Both the position numbers and the translations under genes were made by a program. From contig NW_019091401.1 in the NCBI RefSeq assembly GCF_001949145.1, positions 783,866 through 807,831 on the forward strand: DNA of 23,966 nt, given 5' to 3'. Shown in pieces: positions 1 to 12,100 of this stretch. This stretch comes from Acanthaster planci (lineage: Eukaryota > Echinodermata > Asteroidea > Valvatida > Acanthasteridae). The notes below the pieces were generated by a model. It had not been told where the DNA came from. It saw nothing but the letters and a program-made list of their open reading frames with translations, and did no database searches. The first letter of the stretch is position 1. The number at the start of each line of letters is the position of its first letter.

Positions 1-193
1 AAGGAGCCGGCCATCTACGGCGCCTACCCCATCGACAAGCTCCCACAGAATCTGACCCGAGAGAAGATGCGATTGCCCTTCCCAGTGCCCTGCACGTGGC
101 GGATGGCGCACGCACCCAACGGGAGTGCCGAGAATCGTGTGATGGAGTTGGTGACACAGAGCTTGAAAGAACATCTGGTGAAGTTGGACACTG
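1..193 (+). CDS. ABCA3: ABCA3-like exon 1 of window (extracellular domain 1, 5' cut)
   Basis: The frame is open from base 1 and encodes the start of extracellular domain 1, from [16 protein letters not shown] to [10 protein letters not shown]. It has N-glycosylation sequons NLT and NGS. The exon runs off the left edge. It ends in phase 1 before GTGCGA, a weak donor, but joining to the next acceptor restores [10 protein letters not shown], which fits the family. Confidence 0.85.
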
Positions 194-3100
194 GTGCGAT
201 TTCTTTTTTAGGCAGAGGCTACTGAATCTGTAAATTGGCGCTGGTCCCCAACTTCGTAAAGCTGACAGCAACAATGCACATGTATCTGCCACTGGATATG
301 AAAAAGTCGTGTACAAAAAAAAGATTTTAAAAAGACATGAAATGCCAAAATATGTTTCATTTTAGTGAGAAGTAGGACTCAATTAAAGATGAATATGTGG
401 TTCAGATGTTCCACTCACTACTTGCCACTAAACAACTAAGGCAGGATAATGACCACTGATAATTGAAATCTTTTAATGTTTGACTCCGATGTGAAATTTG
501 GTTGACATTTCTTCACCTTTTTCATGCCAAATTTGAATCTCCATATGGGTTGAGAGATGATGATCCTATAATGGTGTAATGAGCACATTAACCAGTTTGT
601 GCCGGGGTACCCAGTTTTGGGGACATAGTCTTTATACACAAAGCCGGGGAGCCTGAAGCAGGACAAAAGAGCTTTGCCTTGTAACAAAAGACTGTATTTA
701 GAAAAAAAGACGGAGTTCCTAGGAATTACCAGCATTTTGTCAGTTGTCAATAGCGGAGGAAATCCGTCATTGTTTTGAAAGATTATACCACTGTTTGTTG
801 CTTTCAGCGAGAGCAATACAATACCGCTGCACGCTAATCTGGTCCCTATTGAAAAGATGCCAGCAGTGCACTGTGCCGGTTTCTGGAACAAAAGAAACTT
901 ACATAACACCTCACAATCTTGGCTCTTTTTACAAGGCGGCAGGCCTGGCTGAAATACTGGGGCATCAATAAATGTTGTCTTTCAGATTAGAGTAGCCACC
1001 AGAGAGTAATTGGTGTGGGTGTAAACGTCCAGTAAATGAAGTTATGACATTTTAAAGAATTTTATGAAAACCGAAAAAAATAAACAGTCACCTGGCCCAT
1101 CAGAATCGACATGGATTTATGGGCCTGGCGCGAAGTGGTTAAGCAGGGGTAACAATAATATTGTGCATTATAGTAGTGCCATCGTGTTGGTCAAAATATT
1201 TCCTTGCCTGGTTTTCCACTACCAACATGACAAAATTTGGTGACTTGAATACAGTCTATTTAGAAATTTTAGAGATAGATACCTAGCTGTCTCATACCAG
1301 CCGACTCAAATTTTTTTTTTGTTTTACTTTATATGTGCAGGCCTTGGCTTTGCTACCGAAGCCGACATGCTGGACTTCCTCACAGCAAGCGACAACTCTA
1401 CATACCACTCTGAGTTCCTGGGGGGCGTGACTTTCCACAACCCCTTCCCCTCGGCCGACCAACTGCCAACCAATATCACCTACAGCATCCGGCTCAAGGC
1501 CAGTCAGCGCAACTTCCCCGGCATCACGACCAAGCAGTACACAGGAGCCACTTCCCGGTGGCACACGGACGAGCTGTTTGAACTGATCAGCACTCCAGGG
1601 CCGAGACAGAAAGAGCATACTTGGGGAGGCAAACCAGGTATGTTTTTTAACTTGTTTCCCTTGATTTCATTGTGAGTACAAGTAGCCCATCTTTAGTTTA
1701 AAAAAATGGGTTAGTAGGGAAGATTTAAACCTGGGTGTGGTACATGTGCAAACACCACATTCGAACAGAAATCGTTTGGTCACAGAAGTCCTTAATTTAT
1801 CAATTGACCGTACAACAGTAAACTGCCTACAGTGTGTAAATTCAACACAAGGCCTACATTCACAGACTCTTCAGACTTTGTGAGCACAAAACAAATGGGA
1901 GGGATTAATATGCATACACGGCCACCAGAGGTGACTCAAGGCGCCCTTGGTGGTTTAACCTGTTGACTGTCCCTGTGAATATTGACAAATCTGGTGAACA
2001 CCTGTCATCACTGGTCATTTGCAGTGACCAGCACCACTGTTGGAAAGCACTATGATAATTATAACTATTGTATGTAGCTGTTGTACATTCTGCAACAGTC
2101 ACTCCTTTTAGAATCCAGCACATTTTTTCTGCCATTTTAAGGGAAGCCATGGAGAATGTCCAGTGCAACGTCACTGTGTTCATCTTGAAATGTCAGGATC
2201 ATTCATTTTTTCTGCACGATGGAGGATTTACAAGGTTAGGGATTAAGGCTTGGTAGAACAGCTCAACTATTGTCTCTCTCTCATTTTTGGGCAGGTTATA
2301 TGAGGGAAGGCTTTCTCCCACTCCAGCATGCCATCGACCGCGCCTTCCTCCAGTTCCAGAATATCAGCACAGACAATTTCTCAGTGGAGATGCGTCGCTA
2401 CCCCTACCCGCCCTACTTTGACGATGACTTCATCTTGGTGATCCAGATACAGCTGCCCTTCCTGATTCTGATCAGCTTCGTCATCACAGCTATCACCATC
2501 ACCAAGGAGGTGGTGTTGGAGAAGGAGAGAAAACTCAAGGTGAGCCGTGCAGGTGCATTGCCACAGTTGGCAAGTGTTGTGCATTTCAAGTAAAGCACAG
2601 GCACCCAAAAGTCTTGTGTTCGATTCCATCATAAGTTCCTTCACAGGACGCCAGACCAGTCATGAGTGACAGGGTAAACTATGACAAAGGAATGCTTTTG
2701 TCCCTGTTTGGTTAAATAGCTTTTGAGTTGGCTTAATTCTGGATGAATTGACTTGTGATGGTTTGAAAAACAGACTATTGATTTCCTTAACCGTTCTTCA
2801 TTTTGCGGCATATGTAACCTTTTTGAAACTGTTGTTTTGGCCAAAGTTTAAGATTAAGTCATTCTCCACAAAAAGTTACTCTGAAGAGTCCTTTCTCACT
2901 GAGTGATACGTGCTATAATGACAGTGTCCAAAGTCAAGTTTGACACACTGACTTGTGTGTGTGCGAAACGACTGGAAAATTTGACTTTTTAACCCTTCAT
3001 CTATGACTGCTATGCATACACTTGTACATCGCAAGGCCATGGAATATTTCACATCGCAAGGCCATGGAATATTTCACATCGCAAGGCCATGGAATATTTC

Positions 3101-6100
3101 ACATTGCAAGGCCATGGAATATTTGCTGTATGAAACTGTAACTGAAAAGTTTTGGAGGATTTCATCTTCTCCAATACTCAGCAGTTAAAAGTGCTGAATA
3201 GCATTTGTCGTTATCTTTGTGTAATGTTCGGCAGAGCCATTAAATTAGACCTCTTAGATTAAGTATCAGTTTAGAAATGTTTGATTTGGTAGGGTTTAGT
3301 TGATAAAAGCTTTCCGAGGTATGGGAAACAGACCCTTTATCAACTTACAATTGTTCTTAATACCTCACTCATACAGCATTTTTGGTCGAGTTCAGGTGGC
3401 CTGTTCTTGACATGGGTTTCTTGTTCTCGCACTCAAACAGCGGGAACACGACTCAAGAACACTGTTCTTGGAACAGGATCACACATGACCTCCTCCTAGT
3501 CAATGTTTTACAGGAACACAATGAAAAACTCCTGAGATTTTGATTTTTTAACATTGATATTTTTCCATAACACAGAAATGGATGTTCCTTTTTAATTAGA
3601 AAAGAGTGCAGCCCAGTTATCCTAACACTACCCCTTGAAGAACATACATGTACATGGACACTGCCATGTTGTTTGTCACTAAATACCAGCGATAACACAT
3701 TCAGGCGGCTGACCAACAAACAACAAATCAAGCTGTTCTTGAACATATGAGAACAAGCCGTCCGAACTCAGCCATTGAGTGCTGGAAAATGTAGAGTAAC
3801 ATGTCCCCTATCTTTACATGTGTAGCTTGGGCAGCCCTTGTGTTATGATGCGAAAAATATGACAATAATTTGTATGGGACTTGAGGAGCTGCGTACATGC
3901 ATTGTAATAGTTTGAGAATAATGTTATGGAAGAGAATCAGAATAGTAGTTCTTTTTATCATGTACATGAACATGTGAATGAATGTAGTTACTTGACTTTT
4001 GGCAATTGAAGAGGAGAGATGTTGTTTGAGACTTGAAGAAACAAAAAAGAAAGGAGATTTTGCAAAAAAACTCTTTTGAAGTGCTATTTTTTTTGTTGGT
4101 TTAGCAGTATTCGAAAATTATCCAGAAGTTTCTTCCTTCACACAAAGTTTTCAGAGGACTGTGCTTCTGAACTTGATGCTTTATACTTGCACGTGATAAC
4201 TTGCCCCTTGCAATGGATCCATGATTGCTTTATGAATCTCATGCATTGTAGATTGTCCTCTGTGACAATGAATATGTTTGTGTGTTAATTGTCTTTAAAG
4301 CAATTGATTTGACCCTTTTCTTTTTCTGTTTACCGCAGGAATCGATGAAGATCATGGGTCTGAGTAACTGGCTACACTGGACGGCCTGGTTCCTGAAGTA
4401 CACTCTCTTCCTCTTCATCTCTGTGGCATTCATCACCTTGCTGTACAAGATTCCAGTGGGTAGCCATGGTGCCGTCATCAACAACAGCTCCCCCTCCCTG
4501 CTGCTGCTGTTCTTCTTCATGTACTCCCTTGTCATCATTGCCCAGTGCTTTGCCGTCAGCGTTGTGTTCTCCACAGGTGATGGCTAAGGCTTCATTTGAT
4601 CACTGTTTTAGAGATCTATGGTTTTTGGCATAGATTTTGTTGGAAAAATCTATGTCGTCTAATTCTGGTGATGGGGAGTCAGATTGGTGCTGTCCTCGCC
4701 TTCCACCTTTGTAAGGCCAGTTTGAATCCTACCCGGACTGACATGTGCATTGGGTTCATTCAGTTCTTACATGTATTTCTTTCTCACTTCCTCTATCCCA
4801 CACTTTATTTCTTCATTGTCTTTTTGCCTAAGGCCCCTAAGGAGAAAGTTTTGATTGAATAAAAAAAGATTTTAAAATGTCATATAGGCAATGGTTGTTT
4901 TCTGTTCCTTTTTACCTCGGTGACACTGACAGTATTGTATTAAAAATCTGTGCAACCATGAGTCAAATTGCATGTCACGCCACATTATTTAATATTGTTT
5001 AATTTATGAGTTCGCATCTCTCATTTTGAACAATTGAGTAGGGAGTAGGAAAATCCATGAATTCCACTTCTTCATGTCATAAGTGACTTGAAGTTGCTAG
5101 AGTCTGATATATGGTATCAAGGAGACAAAACAAAGATGAAGATTGCTGAAATATACTAAATTACTGGTACAATGAGCTGTTTTATGGTCTATATATTGTG
5201 TTTGGTGGCTTATTGAACAACAATATATCTCATGTATTGTTATGCTAACATACAAAACTGCTCTGGTCTGGAGCCGTGGCAAATCAATGTGGTATTGATG
5301 TGACATTGCTGTGGGCATCACACAATAGTTATCTTTCTTGCAAACAAGTGATCCAGACTGTTGATTTCCTTAGAAATTTGAAACTCATAAATGTATTTTA
5401 ACTGGCCATTTTTGAATGGCTTTTGACTCAAGTTAAGACTAATGGTGCTTGGACACGACTCTACGTGACACTGTGCAATTCTGTATGAGACCATCAGATT
5501 ACATGCTCCAGGAACATACTGAAGGCATTGAGTTAGAATTTCCTGCTCATTTTTTGTATTATAGCAAATACTGGAGCAGTTTTCATGGGCTTGATCTGGT
5601 TCTTCAGTTATGTTCCCTACTACTTCATCATTCAGCGTTACGAATCCGTGTCCCGTGGCCTCAAGATGGTGTCCTGCGTCTTGGCTAACACCGGAATGTC
5701 CATGGGTGCCTACCTCATTGGCTTGTATGAAGGAACAGGTACTGGACCGTATTTTCTTTGTTCAGAAATAGTTTTCAGGCTGATGTTTTCAGTAAACAGA
5801 AATCCAAGTTTCTCTCGGTTTTTGTCTTGATAACTAAATTGTCAACTTCCAATACTGTTGAGAGCTAAAATGGCTCACTTTCTCAAAATATGTTATGATT
5901 CTTTGTGTACATGTATAGCAGTCATTTCCGTAATGTGGCCTGTGCGGAATAGTTCAATTTTCAATCTCTTGTCACATATTTGAATATTTGTTTTTTGTTT
6001 AAATATTTGTTTGTGCAATGCTGTCAAATAAATAAGAATATCTCTAAATTGCATCATGTGCTAAATACAAACTATGCTGAATGAAAATTCATACAATGTG

Positions 6101-9100
6101 TTATATTTGATATTTCAGTACTTGATTAAATAAAAACTCACTGAACAACTGAATATTTGAATATTTAATCAAATTTTAGGTCAAATCTTCAATTTGACTT
6201 GGGCTTTTCTGTAATGTCGCAACACAGCAGTTGTTCTTTTGTCGTTGAGTACCAGGACTCTCCACATATAACCCCATACAATGAAACTCGGACTTGTAAC
6301 TTCTTCAGGTGAGGGTATCCAGTGGTCCAACATCAACCGTCCAGTGTCTGAGGACGACAACTTCTCATTCCTGGACGTCCTCCTGATGTTTCTAGTGGAC
6401 ATAGTTTGGTACCTGATCTTCATGTGGTATGTTGAGGCAGTCTTTCCCGGCAGCTTTGGGGTACCACGGAAATGGTACTTCCCCTTCCAGGTATGATTTT
6501 GTGAAAGTTGTAGCCATGCAAGTTCTTCCTGGAGTAGGCTGATTGGATATTTGTCCACTTTTTCTCAAACAGGGCCAAATAGTCTGTGTTGTCATTGACC
6601 ATTATGACCTCATATACGTACCGGGTATCACACACATATATGAAGACAGACAAAAAAGACAGGCAGTGGGCCTTGTTTATGGGATAACCATTTCAAATCA
6701 TATTTTGCAAATTTATTTTGTGACAATCTGCATTTTGACAAGATACAGTTACTCAACTTTTTTTCTGATCATTTACAGAATTTTTGGAAAAAACTGTATT
6801 TATGACAGAAACGAGAGTTTCGTGATCAACAACTAAGAATCATTTTTCAAACCAAAATGTGTTGAGCTGATTACAGATACAAAATAGCATGAATAATTTC
6901 AAGATTGTAATGTTTTGTTAGGTCTCCTATTGGTGTGGCCCTGCAGTGAGGGACAATGAAGAACGGTCATTTCAGGAACCTTTGACCCCAGATAGCCAAA
7001 GGCCGTCCATGTCCTTCTTTGAGCCAGACCCCAAGGGCTTGCATGCAGGAGTCAAGATACAGGGACTGACAAAGGTAAAATAAGTTCATTTTGAAGTGCA
7101 TTTGTCAGGAACTTGCAGTCTCAAAATAATGCGATATATGAAGAAAAATTAAGGAGATGGCTCTCATCAGCTTTGACCAACATGTTCCTAATGCATAGTT
7201 TTATTTTGAGCTTGGTTTTATACCTTAAGGCAAACTGAATTTTGTTTAATAGTACACAGTGTATATAATGCAGTGGCATTTGAGTAAGGTTAGAATTGCT
7301 CAGCACCATCTTAAAACTTATTGCAAATTCATTTTCCTTATTTCTGAGTTGATTGTTTTAAGAATTAATAACGTTTGAACTTCACATGCTCTTATGATTA
7401 TGAACAATAATTTGCGCAAAGGTCCAACTTTGCACTTGTCAGATGTACATTCAACAGTGCATTTGCATTTGTTAACATTCCTAAGTTGTAACTTTTTTAG
7501 ATCTTTGGTAAAGACAAGGTAGCAGTCAAGCAGCTAACCCTGAACATGTACGAGGGCCAGATCACGGCCCTGCTGGGCCACAACGGGGCGGGCAAGACCA
7601 CCACCTTGTCCATGCTGACCGGGCTGTTCCCACCGACCTCTGGCATGGCTCTGGTCAATGAGTACGACATACGGACTGAGATTGACGGGGTCCGGTGTAG
7701 CCTTGGCTTGTGCCCCCAGCATGATGTTCTCTTTGACAGGATGACTGTCAGGGAACACCTCTACTTTTTCGCCAAGGTACAGATGTTTCTTGGATGTTTG
7801 TGCGTTTATATGAAAGAAAAAGTGACCTAGTGGTTAGGGTTTGTGACTCACAATCAGAAGGTCTGAGTTCCAGCCCAGATGCTGGACACAATTGTGGCCC
7901 GGGGAAAGTCACTGCATCCCTACGTGCCTCTCTCATCAAGGTGTTTAAGAGGGTACCAGCACAAACCGTTGAGCAACTTGGGATGGGCTGGCATCCCATC
8001 AAGTGGAAGTAAAATTCTCTTAGTTGTTTCTGCGCAGGAAACTTGCAATAAGTGTGGGCCTGATGATTGAGTAAAATAACGAGTGCTTGGTTTCTTTGAA
8101 GACAGCACAAGAATGTTTGGCGTGTCTAGTGGCCAGATGCTCCAATTCCTATTCCCATTCCAAATACTGAGACCATACTGCATTGTTTCGCATCTCGTTG
8201 TTTGATATGGCTGTCCCATACATTTAGCCTCATTTCTGTTCTTGTCTTTTAATTCAATATGTTTGTTTGGAGAAGGACCCCCATAGCAAGTACAGTTGAC
8301 CAAAAATTGGTCCGAATGTAACTGGGCATGTCCCAACATTACTGATATACGTCAAGGTTTTTGTGGTGTTTTCAGTTGAAGGGCTGCCCATCCTCAAGAG
8401 TCAAAAAGGAAGTGGAGAGTTACATCAACGCCTTGGAACTGCAGGATAAAAGAGATGCACAGGCCAGACAGTTATCAGGAGGCATGAGGCGCAAACTGTG
8501 TGTTGGAATCGCCCTTATCTATGACTCGAAGGTAAACCATCAAACAAGTGTCTCTATTGTGCTTATCATTTTAAGGATCATTTCTGTTGGATATTAGAAT
8601 CTGTAATGCCAGATATAGAGCTGTATAGTTATAAAAATATCACACAGTTTGAGGTTGGAGAGTTGATATTAGCCCTCTGAGTTATTTGAAGCTGACAAAC
8701 TACATTGTAGTTCCTAAGGCAGACCACATGAAATATGCCATTCTACATTTCTCAATGTACGACGTACATTGAGTATCATCTAGCGCACATACCAGTGGAT
8801 GCTAATCATTATTCACACATGCAGTCATCTTGTCATGTGTAGCTGAGGCAATGTACACGCATTTTATAAAACACCTTGTTTCTATAAAGATGGGATATAC
8901 ATAAGCCAAATCGTGAAATTAGGGGAAAAAGCACAAGCAATTGACTTGTAAGAACCATTTCTATAACATATGTACAAAACATGTATGTCTCGCCCTAACT
9001 TTGTGTTCTGCACATTTTTAGAAAAACTGTTGCTAAAAGATATTGGTGGGCTTATACATCCTTAGTTGTTAAATATGATCTGGCAATCCACATGCACTGG

Positions 9101-12100
9101 AATTGGTGATGGGTTAAACCGTCATGCGTGACCTGAATTTGCAGGCAGACTTTACCCCATTCCTTTTGTGCACAGACACACAAAGGCTGAGAATTCTGTG
9201 GAGGTAGACAGTACATTGAACTTCAAAGTGGCCACTGTATGTGGCGTGTTGTAGCAAATATCACTCTGTAGAAGTGCTCTCTAGTATTGCAAAAAATGAG
9301 GTTAGGGTTAGAAGTGTCATACAAATATAGTTCAAATGATTCTAAGAAGTCAGTTTGTATGGCATTTGGCTGTGTTACAAAAGTTGTCTCCTGTGTCTTG
9401 CTAATGATATCCGCAAGTAGTTAAATGAAGTGCTGTAGATTGGACTTGGTTTGGCTTCTGGAACAGGTGGTCATGCTGGATGAGCCCACCTCAGGCATGG
9501 ACCCTTCAGCCCGCCGCTTCACTTGGGACCTGCTGCAGCGACACCGACAGGGTCGAACCATCCTGCTGACCACACACCACATGGATGAGGCTGACCTGCT
9601 GGGCGACCGCATCGCCATCATGGCCAAGGGGGAACTGCAGTGCGTTGGGACCTCTCTGTTCTTAAAGAAGAAATATGGTTAGTATTGGCTTCATAAATGA
9701 GTACCTCTTCACCAGCAAATAACTGGACACCTGATGCCCAAGCCGGAGACCATACATGCCAAGTGGCATTGGTGATATGTGCTCATGCAGTGCTACACAA
9801 GCTTCTGTAAGAATGACACAAAGACACCAGACCACTCTGAAGCAGATGGCAGTTGGCATGTCAACTAATAACCTGTCTATATGTTCACATTTGTCATGGG
9901 CATTGCCAAGGTGATTGACAAAATTGTATTGGTTACTATTTTGCATTGCCAGTGCACCTTCACTGTAGTCAGATAATCCTAGCTCTTTAGTGCACATTGA
10001 ACCTATGCAGAGCTTGCTTTTGTGCATATGACGGTATTTTGAATGACTTTACCTCTGAGAGGACATGCTGGCTGTTTTCCAACTTTTTTCCCTCAAGATG
10101 TGCTTGGACTTTTTTCCTCAAGATGTGCTTCGACCAGATGGTGTAAGGCTTGCCCAGAATCATGTTTTATAACAACAATGCAGTCAGGGGAATCTGGATT
10201 TACATGTAATTTGAGGATTTGGTTTGTGAAAACCCTTGTCCAGGTGTCGGCTATCACATGACCATTGCCAAGACGCCAACCTGCGACGTGGCACGGGTCT
10301 CGGCCCTGATTAGTAAGCACGTGCCGGGCATGCAGGAAGAGAGCAACGTGGGGTCAGAGCTGTCATACATCCTGCCCGAGGAGTCCGTGGGCCAGTTTGA
10401 GCAGCTCTTCAACGACCTGGAGCAGCAGAGGGCCGGGCTGGGAATTAACAGCTATGGAGCATCAGTCACCACCATGGAGGAAGTGTTCCTCAAGTAAGTA
10501 TCTTCTCATTAGAATTTTATCCCCCCCCCTTTGGCCTGGCCTCCATGATGGCATGCTGTTGTTGGTAGTTGGCCAGATAGTGTCCATACATTGCATACAT
10601 ACTGTTGGTTATGACCAGACACTAATTCACACCAGATAGTTTTGGCAAGACAGTGACTATGGTGAATGTATCACACGCTGGATGTTGGTTTGATAGCTGA
10701 ATCAAATACTGTATTTTTACAGAGTTGACCAAGAAGAAAGTGCTGTAGTTGCTGCTGAGAATGGCCTAATGGAAAGCAACGGGTCTGCCAGTTCACTTGG
10801 CACGACTAATGGTGACCACATACAAAGTGATCGTGCACAAATGGTCAACGGCATGACCAAGTTTGCAGTGACTTTGCCCGATGCCGAACAGGGATCTTCA
10901 GACACGGAACGTAAGAGCATTTTTATTTATTTTTTTGGCAAAGATTGGAGCACGAATCACAGCTCTGCTAACCACTGGCAAAATACCTCTGCTAAACATG
11001 GCAGGAAAATCTTCACAGAGTAGTTAAGCAGAAAATATTTCTTAGTAACTTTACAAGCTTAGCAAAAATCAGCAGAGGACCTGTCACCAGCAGTGTGCAC
11101 CCCGTGGCATTTTGAGGAAAATGAGGAAGCACAGCTAAGAGTGTTTTGATTTGGTTCCGCCACCAAATCTTTGAAGACTGACTGGAGGTGGAGATGAAGG
11201 CACAGACAATTTTGATGAAGGCAATTTTGAAAAAGGCTCAGGCATCTTTTAATTATTCACGTGCAACACAGAAACTGCTTTGGGGAACATTCATTGTTCC
11301 AAATGCATAATACACCATATAAAGCAATTTAAGGGTAACCGTAAAATATGTCTTTCACTCATCTTGTTAAAACAAAGAAATGTTTTCCTTTTTTTCTGCA
11401 ATTTACAGCCCTGGTTGCTCTACCGCAGCGTAACACTGGCAGAGTACTGTACCTGCAACAGTTCCGCGCCATGTTCCAGAAGCGCATGTACCACACCTGG
11501 CGCAACCTTCTGGTCATAGCTGTCCAACTCCTGATCCCGTTGTTCATGACGGCCGTTGCGGTGGTGGCTGAGAAGACCTTCCCTGCCATCGGCGAGTCAC
11601 CACCCTTGATGGTGGACATCCACACCTATGGGCGGACAACGGTGCCCTACTTCCTGGCAGGCAACAAGCAGGAGCTGGTGAAGCCGCTGGCCCACAGCTA
11701 CGTGGATTACCTGGAGCACCTAAAACAGAATCCCATCTTCGTCAACAATGTCACCGATGCCAACACCACGAGCATGGTGGGCTATTTGATTGATATTGGG
11801 AGCAAACAACTTGTCACGTTCAACCGGAAGAATCTGGCTGCAGCGGTCTTTGCTGAGGAGAAGCAGAAGATTATGGCCACAGCGTTCTTCAATGACCAGC
11901 CGTACCACACCCCAGCGGCTGCGCTCAGTGCCATCGACAATGCCTTGTTGAGGTACTACCTGAAGGGGGAGCACGTGGTGACGACCGTCAACCACCCGCT
12001 GCCCCGCACCTTCCACGAGAAGGCCAACGATGACCTGGAGAGCCAGGTCTTCACAGGGTTCACCATCGCCTTCAACATGCTCTTTGGCATGTCCTTCCTG

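Larger units (their letters stand above)
2540..4338 (+). other. Intron 3 (1799 bp)
   Basis: Long intron holding a 25-bp tandem repeat (3026-3125), a nested hairpin (3298-3345) and a cluster of TGTTCT/AGAACA hexamers (3352-3755). Placed between two strongly conserved exons, it is a reasonable place to look for an intronic regulatory region. Confidence 0.8.

Noticed and set aside
436-909. A 157-codon minus-strand open frame in intron 1, with a 75-codon + strand frame overlapping it
   Set aside because: No recognisable protein family or domain order and no codon bias; it looks like chance or very old repeat DNA.
1122-1150. A tRNA box-A-like string (GGCGCGAAGTGGTTAAGC) suggesting a third SINE
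   Set aside because: No box B at a proper distance downstream and no tail.
3026-3125. CRISPR-like repeat array
   Set aside because: Units are directly adjacent with no spacers, and the context is a eukaryotic intron.
3003-3188. A 61-codon + strand frame over the minisatellite
   Set aside because: It is simply the 25-bp repeat read through its changing frames; tandem identity explains the open frame.
3454-3470. Canonical glucocorticoid response element
   Set aside because: The half-sites are separated by 1 bp instead of 3 bp.
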